Below are positions 10,901 to 20,894 of a stretch of 30,998 nt of DNA, in pieces (position 1 is the first letter of the stretch; every line of letters begins with the position of its first letter). A program made the position numbers and the translations under genes. The notes under the pieces were generated by a model, which saw only the letters and a program-made list of their open reading frames with translations, made no database searches and was not told where the DNA came from. Origin of the DNA: Mesotaenium endlicherianum. Its lineage: Eukaryota; Streptophyta; Zygnematophyceae; Zygnematales; Mesotaeniaceae. The stretch is taken from contig WELA01004146.1 in NCBI GenBank assembly GCA_009602735.1, positions 22,089-53,086 on the forward strand, given 5' to 3'.

Positions 10901-13038
10901 CGAACCCAGCCTGTTGGGCTCGACTGTGCCTCCCCTGGGGACCTCCTCCTCCCCCTCCTCGCCAGCCTCCTTTTCCAACCCCCCAGCTCCCCCCCCTGCG
11001 TCCCCCTGCATGCTGGAGCTGGGCGTATGAATGGGTGTGGCGTTCACAGCCTTCTGCTCTCGTGCCTGTGCTCTGTCCCCTTCCCCTTGTGCCTGTCGAC
11101 CAGAGTATGGGCCCCATGTGCCATCAGCACCAGGGGTAGAGTCCTCCTTCCCCTCTGCCGTCACCTGTCCTGCTCCCGCCTGCCTTGCAGCCTGCCGCAC
11201 GCCGCCTGCTACTGCTGCCTGCTTTGACTCGCCCGTCACCATATGTCCTATCCCAAGCTGCTGCTCGTCTCCGCTGCCGCCCTCCTCTGCCGGGTCCCCA
11301 TTCCCAAGGCTGGCACCCTCCTGGAGGCCTGGCTGAAACTGCGAGGAGTTGCGCGCATCCTCCTCATGTGCATCCCCACGCATTCCAGGGTCATGAGGGC
11401 TGTCCCTGCCAGGCCGCTCCATGTCGCCATCATGCGTTCCGCTGTTTCCGCCTCTGCCCTTGCCCTTGCCACCACTGCCCTTGCTTGCTCCCGATCCTTC
11501 CCCGCCATGATTCCGCCTGAATGAGCCACCTGCGTCGCCAGACATGGCCATGTCCCCGCCACCTCCTCCTCCAGCTCCCCCTCCGCCAGATGCTCCTGCT
11601 GCCGCACTTGCTGCAGCTTCCAGCATGGCCATCTGCCCTCCCTCCAGCTTGCTTCCCATAGCCTTGATGGCAGCTGCTAGCTGCTCTGGCTTACCCCACA
11701 AGCTACTTAGGTCCATAACTGATGAAGGCATTTCTTGGCTAGCACCTGTAATATCTCCACTACCAGCACGATCTAAGTTCCGGGTGTTGAGCACTTTAAA
11801 GTCTCCGGCATCCATGTGCTGCAAGCCCTTGCTTTCGTCATTCACTACCCCTGGGTCTCCATCTGCGGGGCCAGCACCTCCTTCTCCAGGAGCCAAATTT
11901 CCAGCCTGCACTCCACAGGAACAGGTATGAGTAACCACAAGCTTCCCTCCACACTACACCACCACATCTCACACATTTTGCTCCACTGATTTGTTTTGAA
12001 GTGATTCTGGAGCACAATACATGAAAAGTATGTCCTTAAATACTCAGGCATCTGTCACTTAGCAATGACACATCAATGGCTTGCAAGAAGGCTGAATGCC
12101 AATTCGTCAAACACAACGCAATGACTGTGTTCCAGTAATGACCATCTGGCCAGCTTCAGCAACCCTAAACTGCAAACTTTACACGAACAAGCATACGCAC
12201 ATGCTGCCTGCTGGCTGCACTGCAGCGCCATACGCACTCCAGAAGACCAAACAATGCATGAAATTCAGGCACAAGACAAAGCCTGAAGCTTCAGGACGTC
12301 ATCCACACTCTAGTTGGACTCAGCTCATAGACCACACTTCAAACAAGAAGAACAGAAAACAATAAAAGAGGATTGAAGAAGGTATCACCCCATGACTCCA
12401 AGACAACATGGCCCTGACTTAAATTTGGTGTGCATGCTGTCAGCCTCACAAAATCCTTCACTCATGCAAGAAAAACTGAAGGCTTGGTAGAAACAAGAAA
12501 GGCTGGAGGCTACAGGCTTCGGTGACACAAGGATGTTTATATATTGCGCAGTGCCCAGTGCCAAGACCTTGAGGAAATGAGAAAATGGTGGCCCTTGCCA
12601 TTACTTGAGACTTCCTACCCACCATGATGAGATGTCCTATCTACCGTGATGCATAACAAACACAAAAGACAACACCAGGTCTCCCAGAGGTACCTCAAAA
12701 CCACAATAAGCACGTCAAAACAGTCTTACAGTGGTCACCTGCTGCAGGTCTCCTGGAGACGCCTGTCTGACCTTCACTCGCTTTCCATGGGGCAGTGCAC
12801 CACCACTCATCGAGACATCTTCTTCCCTCATATGGCCCAGCACTTCTGCAGCAGTCAGAATATTTCCGCTGCAATCATCTCCATCTCCCTCACATTCGGA
12901 GGGCCTTTCCTTCATAAGGTTACTGCCTTTCTTATATTCTTCAAGCTTCCGACCAAGACGTGCCACCACCTCCTCAGTGGACATCGAACTATTTTCTGCA
13001 CCTGACACAACCCCTCCTACTAAATGGGACTGCTCCAT
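6966..13038 (-). CDS. AP2-B3-polyQ-PB1 transcription factor (RAV/ARF-like hybrid architecture)
   Basis: Four exons: 13,038-12,739, 11,905-10,673, 10,252-9852 and 9114-6966 (stop included). Introns are GT-AG: two in phase 0 and one splitting an Arg codon (AG|G) inside the B3 domain. The product is 1360 residues. AP2 lies at about 436-492 ([40 protein letters not shown]). B3 lies at about 588-693 ([20 protein letters not shown], then [29 protein letters not shown]). AP2 followed by B3, linked by [18 protein letters not shown], is the RAV arrangement. KLFGV at 868-872 matches the R/KLFGV repression motif of RAV proteins. The middle is Gln-rich (DNA about 7780-8290). The last 69 residues are an ARF/Aux-IAA-type PB1: basic face Lys1293 (VKCFVEG), VDLSRF, the acidic OPCA stretch [16 protein letters not shown], ending VRRMYI. 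It probably acts as a nuclear DNA-binding regulator that can oligomerise. The start at 13,038 (AATAATGGA) is chosen; an in-frame ATG at 13,122 is possible. Confidence 0.9.
6969..7175 (-). other. PB1 domain-coding segment of the AP2-B3-PB1 gene
   Basis: The final 69 codons. Both PB1 interaction faces look present: the first-strand Lys followed by the GxxxGxxVDLSRF stretch, and the OPCA-type acidic cluster [15 protein letters not shown]. That predicts a type I/II, head-to-tail oligomerising PB1 as in ARF proteins. It is in the same exon as the second half of B3, so it is not an artefact of joining separate exons. Confidence 0.88.
7780..8290 (-). repeat. CAG/CTG-rich polyglutamine-coding tract
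   Basis: CTG/TGC repeats on + read as runs of Gln on - within the last exon of the AP2-B3-PB1 gene (for example 7817-7858, 7917-7950, 8149-8262). The runs are broken by Leu, Glu, Asn and Arg codons. A Gln-rich middle region is typical of activator-type ARFs. The repeats are prone to length change. Long poly-Leu frames on + are shadows. Confidence 0.9.
9115..9851 (-). other. Intron splitting the B3 domain, with AG tract and G-rich minisatellite
   Basis: It has a GTGCC donor and a TTGCCAG acceptor on -. It carries an (AG)10 tract (9501-9520) and, at about 9713-9815, a G-rich minisatellite on + built on a 14-bp unit, GGAGCAGGGAGGGG. An N at 9270 lies in a purine-rich stretch. No exon was seen inside. 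Confidence 0.85.
10253..10672 (-). other. Intron between the AP2 and B3 exons
   Basis: It has a donor GTGCAC after the KKEQ codons and an acceptor GGGCGCAG before [10 protein letters not shown]. It is in phase 0. Removing it places the RAV-type linker directly after the AP2 C-terminal segment, as in known AP2-B3 proteins. Confidence 0.85.
11906..12738 (-). other. First coding intron of the AP2-B3-PB1 gene
   Basis: It has a donor CAG|GTGACC and an acceptor GTGGAGTGCAG on -, in phase 0. Both flanking exons stay open in the same frame. The exon upstream (100 codons) has no domain I recognise; the one downstream is Gly/Ala/Glu-rich before AP2. Confidence 0.7.
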
Positions 13039-16000
13039 TATTGCCAGGCACCCCGAGTGCAACAGAGGCCTTATTGAGTTGAATAAAATTATTGATGATC
13101 CTTGACCAGCATAGATATACACATCTTGCTCCTCCTGCTACTTGAAGCACCGAAACCGACCAAGTGATACAAGTCAGAACCTGCTCACACGCAAGTGCTG
13201 GAAATAAGATGACTTCCTCGTTGTTCCAAATCCAAAGCACAGCAATAAGAACACCCATATTAAGTGACCAACATCACTTTAAGCCCAGTGATATAGATAT
13301 TATACGACCACATCTCCAGAGATGTGCTAAATTGCAAGACGTATTACAGTTGCAGCATAGGTTGCAATATGAAGGCAGATGCTATAACACCAAGCCTCTC
13401 AGTACTTATACAAAAAATATCATTAGGGCATACATGCTTACTAGCACAATGGCCAAAATATTTGTGCCCAGTGGTTCAGTTAATTCTTTGCCTACAATTT
13501 AGAGACAAGGTTGGTCTCTTGGCCTCATCCTCGGGAAGCGATAGCAGTCACGCTTACCCTTCAATTCATGTTGCTCGCAACTAACCCCAGTGACGACTTA
13601 AAGGCTTTACAAGACTGAGGGAAACCGAGCAGCTTCGGAAGCAGACTGGAGCCACTGACACAGGTTTCACGGAGGCTTTTGCCTAGATGTAGACATTCTA
13701 AAGTTCCAGCGATTGGCCGGAACTGATGAATTTCTACAGAAAAGAGGTCCTACTTGTTCAGAAACATCAACAATAGTTGCCATGCTTCCTCTAGCGTCAC
13801 GCATGATTTACAGATTATACTCTAAGCTTCCTTAATCAAACATTCATGCGGTTCACAGTACACACAACACTTGCCATCAGACTGTTCAACCATATATACT
13901 CCCCCTTCAGAGCAGATTATGTCTTTTCTTCACCATTGATATCATCTCTAATACTTAGGTCAACAAAACACTGCGTAATGCTTTATATTCGTCTCAGGCT
14001 TTCAAAATCTTCAGCTTCCTGCAGGCGAAACATTCGGGGAAGATATCTTAGGCGAGGGTACTACTACCTCAGCAACATGTCGAGGACGTCATTAGAACGA
14101 TACGCAAAGCAGTCATGAGCACACCTGCGCCAAAGTTCCCAACGTGCTTAACGATGCCAAAGGCTCAGGAGAGTGGTGTACAGCCGAGACACACCTGAGA
14201 AACAGAAAGCTAACCCCCTTGATGCCCCTGTCCACCCCTGTGAAGTTTTTGGGGCGCTGGGCTGGCCCCTGTGCACCCTGCCGCGTTATGACATGAATCG
14301 GATTTTTCGACCCCCAACGCTCAACCTCTCGGCTCCCAGTCGCCGATATATGCACATGCCAAGAAATATTCTTCAAAGTTGCCGTGTATTTTAACGTCGA
14401 TACTATTTCCGTATGAAGAGCCTTAACCGCACGATACGAGATAATTGTTGTGACGAGCGTTTCTGGCAGTCGATTCAGCGAAAATATTTTGCACGGATCT
14501 GCAATTGCTTGCTGATCTTGACTGAACGAAATCTTCAATGCAATTCGAAAGGCCTCAATTGGTTTTTTTTCAGGTTCTATAGCTGGTTTGAGCCGATGCC
14601 AGCAACGTCTGCAGTTTTATGACGTCCTTGACGTCTGTACAATAATGAGCTGGGGATGCCGCGGAGCTAGTGCCGCGGAACGCCAAAGCAAGCACAAATT
14701 GCGGGAATTTAAAACCAAGATTTCAGTCAGCTCCAGTGACGGCCGGTGAAATTTGTTTGTAGGTGGCCAGAATTGGCTGGTTGTTATTGCTGTCGTCCAG
14801 ATATCATTTATGCCCGACAAATAGCTGGTTTCCAACAGTGATTCTACATAATGGTAAATAGTGGTATAGTTTAGATATATTGACGAGTGTTCAGAGCAAT
14901 CAGAAGCTGGTTAATCAGCCTGTGAAGAAACAAAGTAGGCCTCCAGGCTCCAGACTCCAGAGTCCAACCTGCTCCAACTGGCTCCATTGGGCTCAACCTG
15001 CTCAACCTGCTCATCCTCGTACCAGCCATGACCAGCGAACTTCCTTCTGGTTACCGTCAATGGGAGTCACTGTTTAACATATCAACATGACACTGTAGCA
15101 ACAGCGCCTCATATTGTCGGAAACTTGCTAGAAGATATGCCAGCTCAAGCACATTTAACGTCAAGCACGACAAGCAAGCATAATAGCTCGCCATCTGTAA
15201 CCCTTCTATGCTCTGAAACTACCGCAAGATGAGGCTTAGTGGCGCAAAGCACCGACACTCCGCCTTCCTCTGGCGACCACACTTTGCTTTGTCAACATTC
15301 GTGTGGACCAATGACGACTTTATGTAATGCTGGCGTCCAGCTGTGCGAGTGAGCGTCAATCGCAGGTGAATCGAGTCACTCGGAGTCACTCGTGCTCCGT
15401 CGTGCTCTGGCGTGCTCCAGTCCGCAACCGACGACTACTCAGCACTCGTCTCTAATCGTTTTCGAATAGTGCTTTTAAATATCGGAGCTTTTCCTCCCTA
15501 GTGGCTCTAGGGAAGTATGAAGACTAGGCGTATACCTGGCCCTCCACACTTCCAAAATATGCAGTGACTTTATCGAGCCCTGTCACCAACTTAGTAGAAA
15601 GAAAAACATGAGTCAGGGAGGTAGCACACCCTCACGAATGAAGATGACTTGACACCCTGAAAATGTGCAAGTCATGAAACGGGCCAGAGTGGTCGACTCG
15701 AAAAGCTATAGAATCAATCCCATGTCAATTAAGTGGGACGAAATATGGGTTCCACAGCGGGATTTCCATCTCCAAATCCCACATGGAACAACATTTTTCA
15801 GATTCATGATGATAGGTTTTCACAATCTTGCTGGTCGAAATAACAAAGTTTTGAGATCGAAAGAAATTCTTTGATCGGGGACAATCTTTCTAGTTTTTGA
15901 AAGTCGTCAACGGGCTCTTACAACCGGATTAGTAATTATTTTGAAAGTCAACTTTGTCGGTTGGCTGTCCGCCCGTCGACCCAAATATTGTCAAATGCGA

Positions 16001-17603
16001 GAGATGTGACCCATGTGAACAATTTAGGGATTGCATATGCTTGCATTTAATTGGCCACCAGTAGTACTACTATATGTTCCAATCCTAATGAAGAAGGTAT
16101 ATTCTCTTGAACATGGAAAGATTTGTCCACTCCCAATAAACTCAAATTTAAATTTTTAAGTTATCCACGTTACTCTTGGGAGGGACAACAAGGACAACTC
16201 TTTTTGATTTAAAGAATAACCCTATATTGTACTTTCAAAAAGCTTAGTTTTTGACATATGGATTTTCAACATCCATATCTCAAAAGTGGGGTTTTCCACA
16301 TAGGTCATGATCCCATGTCACTTTCTACACGTCAACTGATGATGGGATGGAACTCATCGTATATAACTCAAGTACAACATAGCAACTCTATGTTGTTTCT
16401 CATCAAGTGAACAACTCTATCATCATATATTATGTGTTCTATAGTTCTATTCAAATGTCTATACATGAAGCACATTGAAACTCAGCAGGTGGCGACACCG
16501 TCCAAATTGATCAAGTGTAAGGTTATGAACATGTACTTTGTATATTTCTAGCATTGTATATGCATAGAGTGTGAATTTAGAAGAATTTCGATCTTTATTT
16601 CAGGTCATTTGGACAAGTATTGAGAAAGTTTGAGTTTTGGGAGTTTTTAAATGAGTTTTAAATGTCACAGATTCAAATTAGTGACAAAGACAGGTCCAGA
16701 GACGAAAATTTTGGTTGGAGTCCATGGAGTAGGACATTGAATCATGGTGATTCCACAAACTACGTACGATCCCGTAGAGTGCCAAAGTGATCGTGGAATT
16801 TCTAGAAACTCCGTAAAGAGTTAGTGAATTGTGTAGTAGAATATTCTTGAGTGTGATTGTGTGCGTGTGACTGTGCTAGCTTGTCCAACATAGTAGAAAG
16901 TCCTGGAGGTACTTTGCTGGAGAGGACACTTAAAGTTGAAGTATAATAGGAAGCACAAAGAAGTAGAGGGAGTCTAGTCTTATCTTATCTAATCGTATCT
17001 TGTACACGACTTTTCTTAATTAAGTGAGTTTTTTTCTACTCCTCTCTCATGTAGCTCTCTAAATCTTGCAAGGGTGGCACACCACCAGGCCGCTCCACCT
17101 TGTGTATGCAACTAGAAAAGATCCTCGTGCACGCTTTCACTCGCGGGTGAGGGTGCGTGAGTGTGTATGGGCGCACTCCCCGCACCCTTCCCACTTTTCA
17201 TCAAGGCACATAACGATGGAAATTTCATGTTAGGTGGGGTAGATTTCCAAGTGAATCCACTTTGGTCTCTTTATGTAAACTTCCATATGGAGTTAGTTTT
17301 GCAGCAGGGACACGGGTAAGTATCCCCTTGCAAGCATTTCAAAGAACGCAAAAAAAAAAAAAGACTTGCCTACTATCTTTCTGGTTCACTGAAGCCGACA
17401 CCAGGCTTGGACAACTTAACTGGTTGTCTGCTAGAAGTCAACTTTATCTAAAGACCGCACATCTGGATTGCGATGGCTGCAAAGCTAATTAAGTTTAATA
17501 CATGTGAACCAAATATATACAATAGATGATTTTCATGTATATAATTTAATAAGGCACTTATTTAATAAATTGTAAAATGTTATGTGAAGAACTTGTGATC
17601 CAC
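13039..17603. other. Gene-poor region upstream of the AP2-B3-PB1 gene
   Basis: This presumably includes the promoter and 5' UTR of the minus-strand transcription factor gene next to 13,039. Composition becomes AT-rich beyond about 15.5 kb. Degenerate short repeats occur at 14,940-15,010 (CTCCA/CTCAACCTG-like) and 15,375-15,420 (GAGTCACTCG, GTGCTC). No ORF longer than about 140 codons is present and none resembles a known family. Old transposon debris is likely in 15.6-17.6 kb, but I cannot name it. Confidence 0.5.
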
Positions 17604-18323
17604 TAAAATGAATTGACTTACCAAATAGGCGATTAACAATTAATAAAGATCTTTATATCAGCAAGTAATCTTTATGGTATTTTCCGTTAACTGTTTTAAC
17701 GGCAAAGGACAACACACTAGCAGTGAATAATACTCGTAAGTCAAATGCGAGTAAACTAGCATCAATAATGCAAATCAGTCAACTCATACATAAGCAAGGT
17801 TAGAAGACAGTGCGTATCAATGGCCTCTCGCCTTGGATTCAGATCTCTCTCAGTAAGCTGTACAGGAGAGTTGGCCTCATTTCCGAATGCCGCACTCGAG
17901 AGCAATCCTAGCGTATGTACATGGAATGAGTTTACTGTTCAACGGTCAGTGCGATGGCACCGCCTACCCGGGAGTTAACCACGTTGGTAGGACCTCGGTT
18001 AACCAAATCCACCGCCATCTCCCATCATCCCGAATAGCCATCCACCATAGGGATGTCATCTGGCCATTCATCTAGCATATCGTACTTAGATGCATATCAA
18101 GGCAGTTCGCTGCTACCGAGTACGGAAGTCAGCTGGCTGTCAAAGAATGTGTCAGCAAGCTGACTTAAGGTGACCTCAGCCTGCTACTTCCGGCCAAGTC
18201 AGTAAACTGATATTAAGTATAAAGTCTAGCAGACTGATTGTTAACTAGAGTTCAGCAGGCTGAACTTTTTTAACTATATTATTTAAATGAATATTATATC
18301 AACCAGTATACTGATTCATTACA
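17604..18323 (-). repeat. Solo LTR of the chromovirus family, TSD TCCAC
   Basis: 720 bp closely similar, end to end, to the LTRs at 20,061-20,781 and 28,123-28,844, in the same orientation. In the minus reading it begins TGTAATGAATCAG. The far end carries a substitution (TAAAATGAATTG on + where the others have TGAAATGAATCG). It is flanked on both sides by TCCAC (17,599-17,603 and 18,324-18,328), a perfect 5-bp target-site duplication. No internal element sequence is attached, so this is a solo LTR left by LTR-LTR recombination. Confidence 0.92.
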
Positions 18324-19628
18324 TCCACCAATGATGTTCAACAAACATCCACTTGGTTGGTGTAGGATTAATTTTACTCTCTGACGACATACATGCCTAG
18401 AAAATGTTCTCGACACTGCTCAGTAGAATGACAACAAATTAATGACAATCTCAAGGCAATCCTATTCATTGACCTTCGGCTACCGCCTTCACATTTTGTG
18501 ATTTTAACTTCTTTGTAAGGTTTATCTGCATCATGTTGAGTGGTCCATTATGACAGATAGTATGAAGCTGCTTCGCCTTCTACTTCTTAGAAAAAGTCGT
18601 CAAAATGTACACTTCTTCCACAACAGCGTCTTATGCCTTTAAAGTATGTCATGATATATTAGCTCGTAGACGCAACAACCAAGGTGGACCTGTAAGTTTG
18701 TGAGGTCAATCTTTAAGTATGTGAAATCAACCTTAAAAAGGTCCAAAACCGCCACCTTGCTTTCTAAGTTGCACATAGTTTATTCACTCTTTTGCAAAAT
18801 TTCAAGGCATAGAATGTAGAAAATCAAGCAGATTTTTCAACGCGATCAAAATTGCGTCAACTAAGAGATATTCACATTTAGTGAAAGGCACCTTTTGGCT
18901 CTTGGCGAGTTTACTCGTGGTCAATTATGGAGCACCACAACTGGCCCAAAGGTCCGCCCTTGGCATTTTTTACATGCCTTGCAACTTCAAATTTTATATG
19001 CATCAGATCTACAATCCTATGATCCTTTAAAGCATTCAATAAAGCGATTATTATGGTATATCGTCACCAAATTAACTTAAATCCAATGAGTACGTTGTTA
19101 ATGGTCGTTAAAAACTTTTTACCTTAACTGGACTTATTAATCTCACTTTCAACAAGTTTGATAAGATTTATTGGGCGAACTTTGAAAAAATCCAAAAGAA
19201 TGCTTTAAATATACAAGCAGTCTGTTGCATTCATTAACACATTCTAATATTTAATTGATGACGTTTTAGTGCTATATCGCCAATTTCAAAAACAAGGAAG
19301 ACGAAATGAATTTTGCTTATTCAAGATAAACATATTTCATTTACATATATACGATTAGAGATAGGTGGAAGCATGTAAAATTAGGGAGCGATCGTCGCCC
19401 TTATAATTAATTCCGTTTACTCATCTATACCCCTTGACTCACTTACCGTAGTGTGCCATAGTTGCACACTAACTCAAGGTACAAGAAAGAGACGAACTTG
19501 AGGACTAGAGCTTCTCCTTTAGCACCTTATGCACTCTTTTCTACCAGGCATACAAGCATGTATAAGCACACACATAACATCAGAAGATTGTATAGCAAAG
19601 GTGCTCTCATTCAGATGACCATAATGAA
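18324..19628. other. AT-rich spacer between LTRs, no gene recognised
   Basis: About 1.3 kb of AT-rich sequence between the solo LTR and the interrupted LTR. A 61-codon frame at 18,895-19,080 ends in a segment (LKHSIKRLLWYI) that loosely recalls the end of copia-type RNase H regions, too weak to call. I see no intact gene, RNA gene or LTR terminus in it. Confidence 0.4.
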
Positions 19629-20055
19629 TGTAATGAATCAGTATATAAAGTAGATATAATATTCATTTAAATATAATAGTTGAATACGTTTAGCCTGCTG
19701 AACTTTAGTTGATATTTAAATCTGCTGAATTTTTAATACTTAGTCTAATGACTCAGCCGGGAGCAATAGGCTGAAGTCAATTAGGTCAGCCTGTTGACTT
19801 AGGTCAGCTTGCTAACACATTCTTTGACAGTCAGCTGACTGCCGTACTCGGTAGCAGCAAATTGCCTAGTTATGCATCTAAGTGTGGTGTGCTAGATGAG
19901 TGGCCAGATGACACCCCTTGGGTGGATGGCGATTCGGGATGATGGGAGATGGCTGTGGATTTGGTTAGCCGAGGTCCTACCAATGTGGTTAACTCCCGAG
20001 TAGGCGGTGCCATCGCACTTGCCGTTGAACAGTAAACTCATTCCAAGTACATATG

Positions 20056-20060
20056 CTAGG
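20056..20060. repeat. Target-site duplication CTAGG, left copy
   Basis: CTAGG lies immediately left of the element's terminal TGAAATGAATCG. It is identical to 28,845-28,849 immediately right of the other LTR, the usual 5-bp duplication for Ty3/gypsy integration. Confidence 0.93.
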
Positions 20061-20781
20061 TGAAATGAATCGACTTACCAAATAGGCGATTAACAATTAA
20101 TAAAGATCTTTATATCAGCAAGTAATCTTTATGGTACTTTCCGTTAACTGTTTAAACGGCAAAAGGACAACGCACTAGCAGTGAATAATACTCGTCAGTC
20201 AAATGAGAGTAAACTAGCATCAATAATGCAAATCAGTAAACTCATACATAAGCAAGGTTAGAAGACAGTGCGTATCAATGGCTTCTCGCCTTGGATTCAG
20301 ATCTCTCTCAGTAAGCTGTACAAGAGAGTTGGCCTCGTTTCCGAATGCCGAACTCGAGAGCAATGCCTAGCATATGTACATGGAATGAGTTTACTGTTCA
20401 ACGGTCAGTGCGATGGCACCGCCTACCCGGGAGTTAACCACGTTGGTAGGACCTCGGTTAACCAAATCCACCGCCATCTCCCATCATCCCGAATAGCCAT
20501 CCATCATAGGGATGTCATCTGGCTATTCATCTAGCATATCGCACTTAGATGCATATCAAGGCAGTTCGCTGCTACCGAGTACGGAAGTCAGCTGGCTGTC
20601 AAAGAATGGGTCAGCAAGCTGACTTATATGGACTTCAGCCTGCTGCTTTCGGCTGAGTCATTAAACTGATAATTATGTAAAGTCCAGCAGACTGACTATT
20701 AACTAAAGTTCAGCAGGCTGAACTTAATTAACTATTATATTTAAATGAATATTATATCCACTAATATACTGATTCATTACA
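20061..20781 (-). repeat. 3' LTR of the nested element
   Basis: 721 bp. In the minus reading it starts TGTAATGAATCAG and ends CGATTCATTTCA, so 5'-TG...CA-3' with an imperfect 11-bp terminal inverted repeat. The distal 429 bp (20,061-20,489) match the 5' LTR exactly. A cluster of differences lies in 20,490-20,781, which is U3. Five quasi-palindromic motifs of the type GTCAGCnnGCTGAC occur in 20,587-20,725. Confidence 0.96.
20587..20725. promoter_or_regulatory. Cluster of quasi-palindromes in U3
   Basis: Five related dyads: GTCAGCTGGCTGTC (20,587), GTCAGCAAGCTGAC (20,610, perfect arms with a 2-nt centre), TCAGCC...GGCTGA (20,635-20,656), GTCCAGCAGACTGAC (20,682), and AAGTTCAGCAGGCTGAACTT (20,706-20,725, perfect 9+2+9). 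The last also stands in the LTRs at 17.6 kb and 28.1 kb with minor changes. Their position in U3 upstream of the presumed transcription start suggests binding sites for a dimeric host factor; this is inference. Confidence 0.5.
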
Positions 20782-20783
20782 AT

Positions 20784-20796
20784 CCCTCCAACTTAA
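20784..20796 (-). other. Polypurine tract (plus-strand primer) next to the 3' LTR
   Basis: In element sense TTAAGTTGGAGGG is followed by AT and then the LTR's TGTAATG. A diverged cousin element has TAAGTTGGGGACAT at the same place (30,090-30,103). Directly upstream in element sense is the perfect hairpin GTTGTCG/CGACAAC with a 3-nt loop (20,800-20,816). Confidence 0.75.
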
Positions 20797-20894
20797 CTTG
20801 TTGTCGCCTCGACAACATTAAACTGCAGAAATTTTAAATAAGGGAACTGAACCTGACCAGCCTCCCTTACTGACTGCCTCTTCAGCGTGTCACC

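Noticed and set aside
10529..11930. Plus-strand ORFs over the AP2 exon
   Set aside because: Opposite-strand artefacts of a GC-rich exon; AP2 is on the minus strand.
13039..13122. Start of the transcription factor at the upstream in-frame ATG 13,122
   Set aside because: Possible, but the added residues look like translated 5' UTR (Ile/Leu/Phe-rich, AT-rich DNA) and the ATG at 13,038 has a good context and precedes a typical acidic, soluble N terminus. Left as an alternative.
14113..14538. 141-codon minus-strand ORF
   Set aside because: No recognisable motif, no splice or neighbour support, and ordinary length for random sequence.
18895..19080. Possible copia RNase H remnant
   Set aside because: Only a short loose likeness around LKHSIKRLLWYI; not enough to name.
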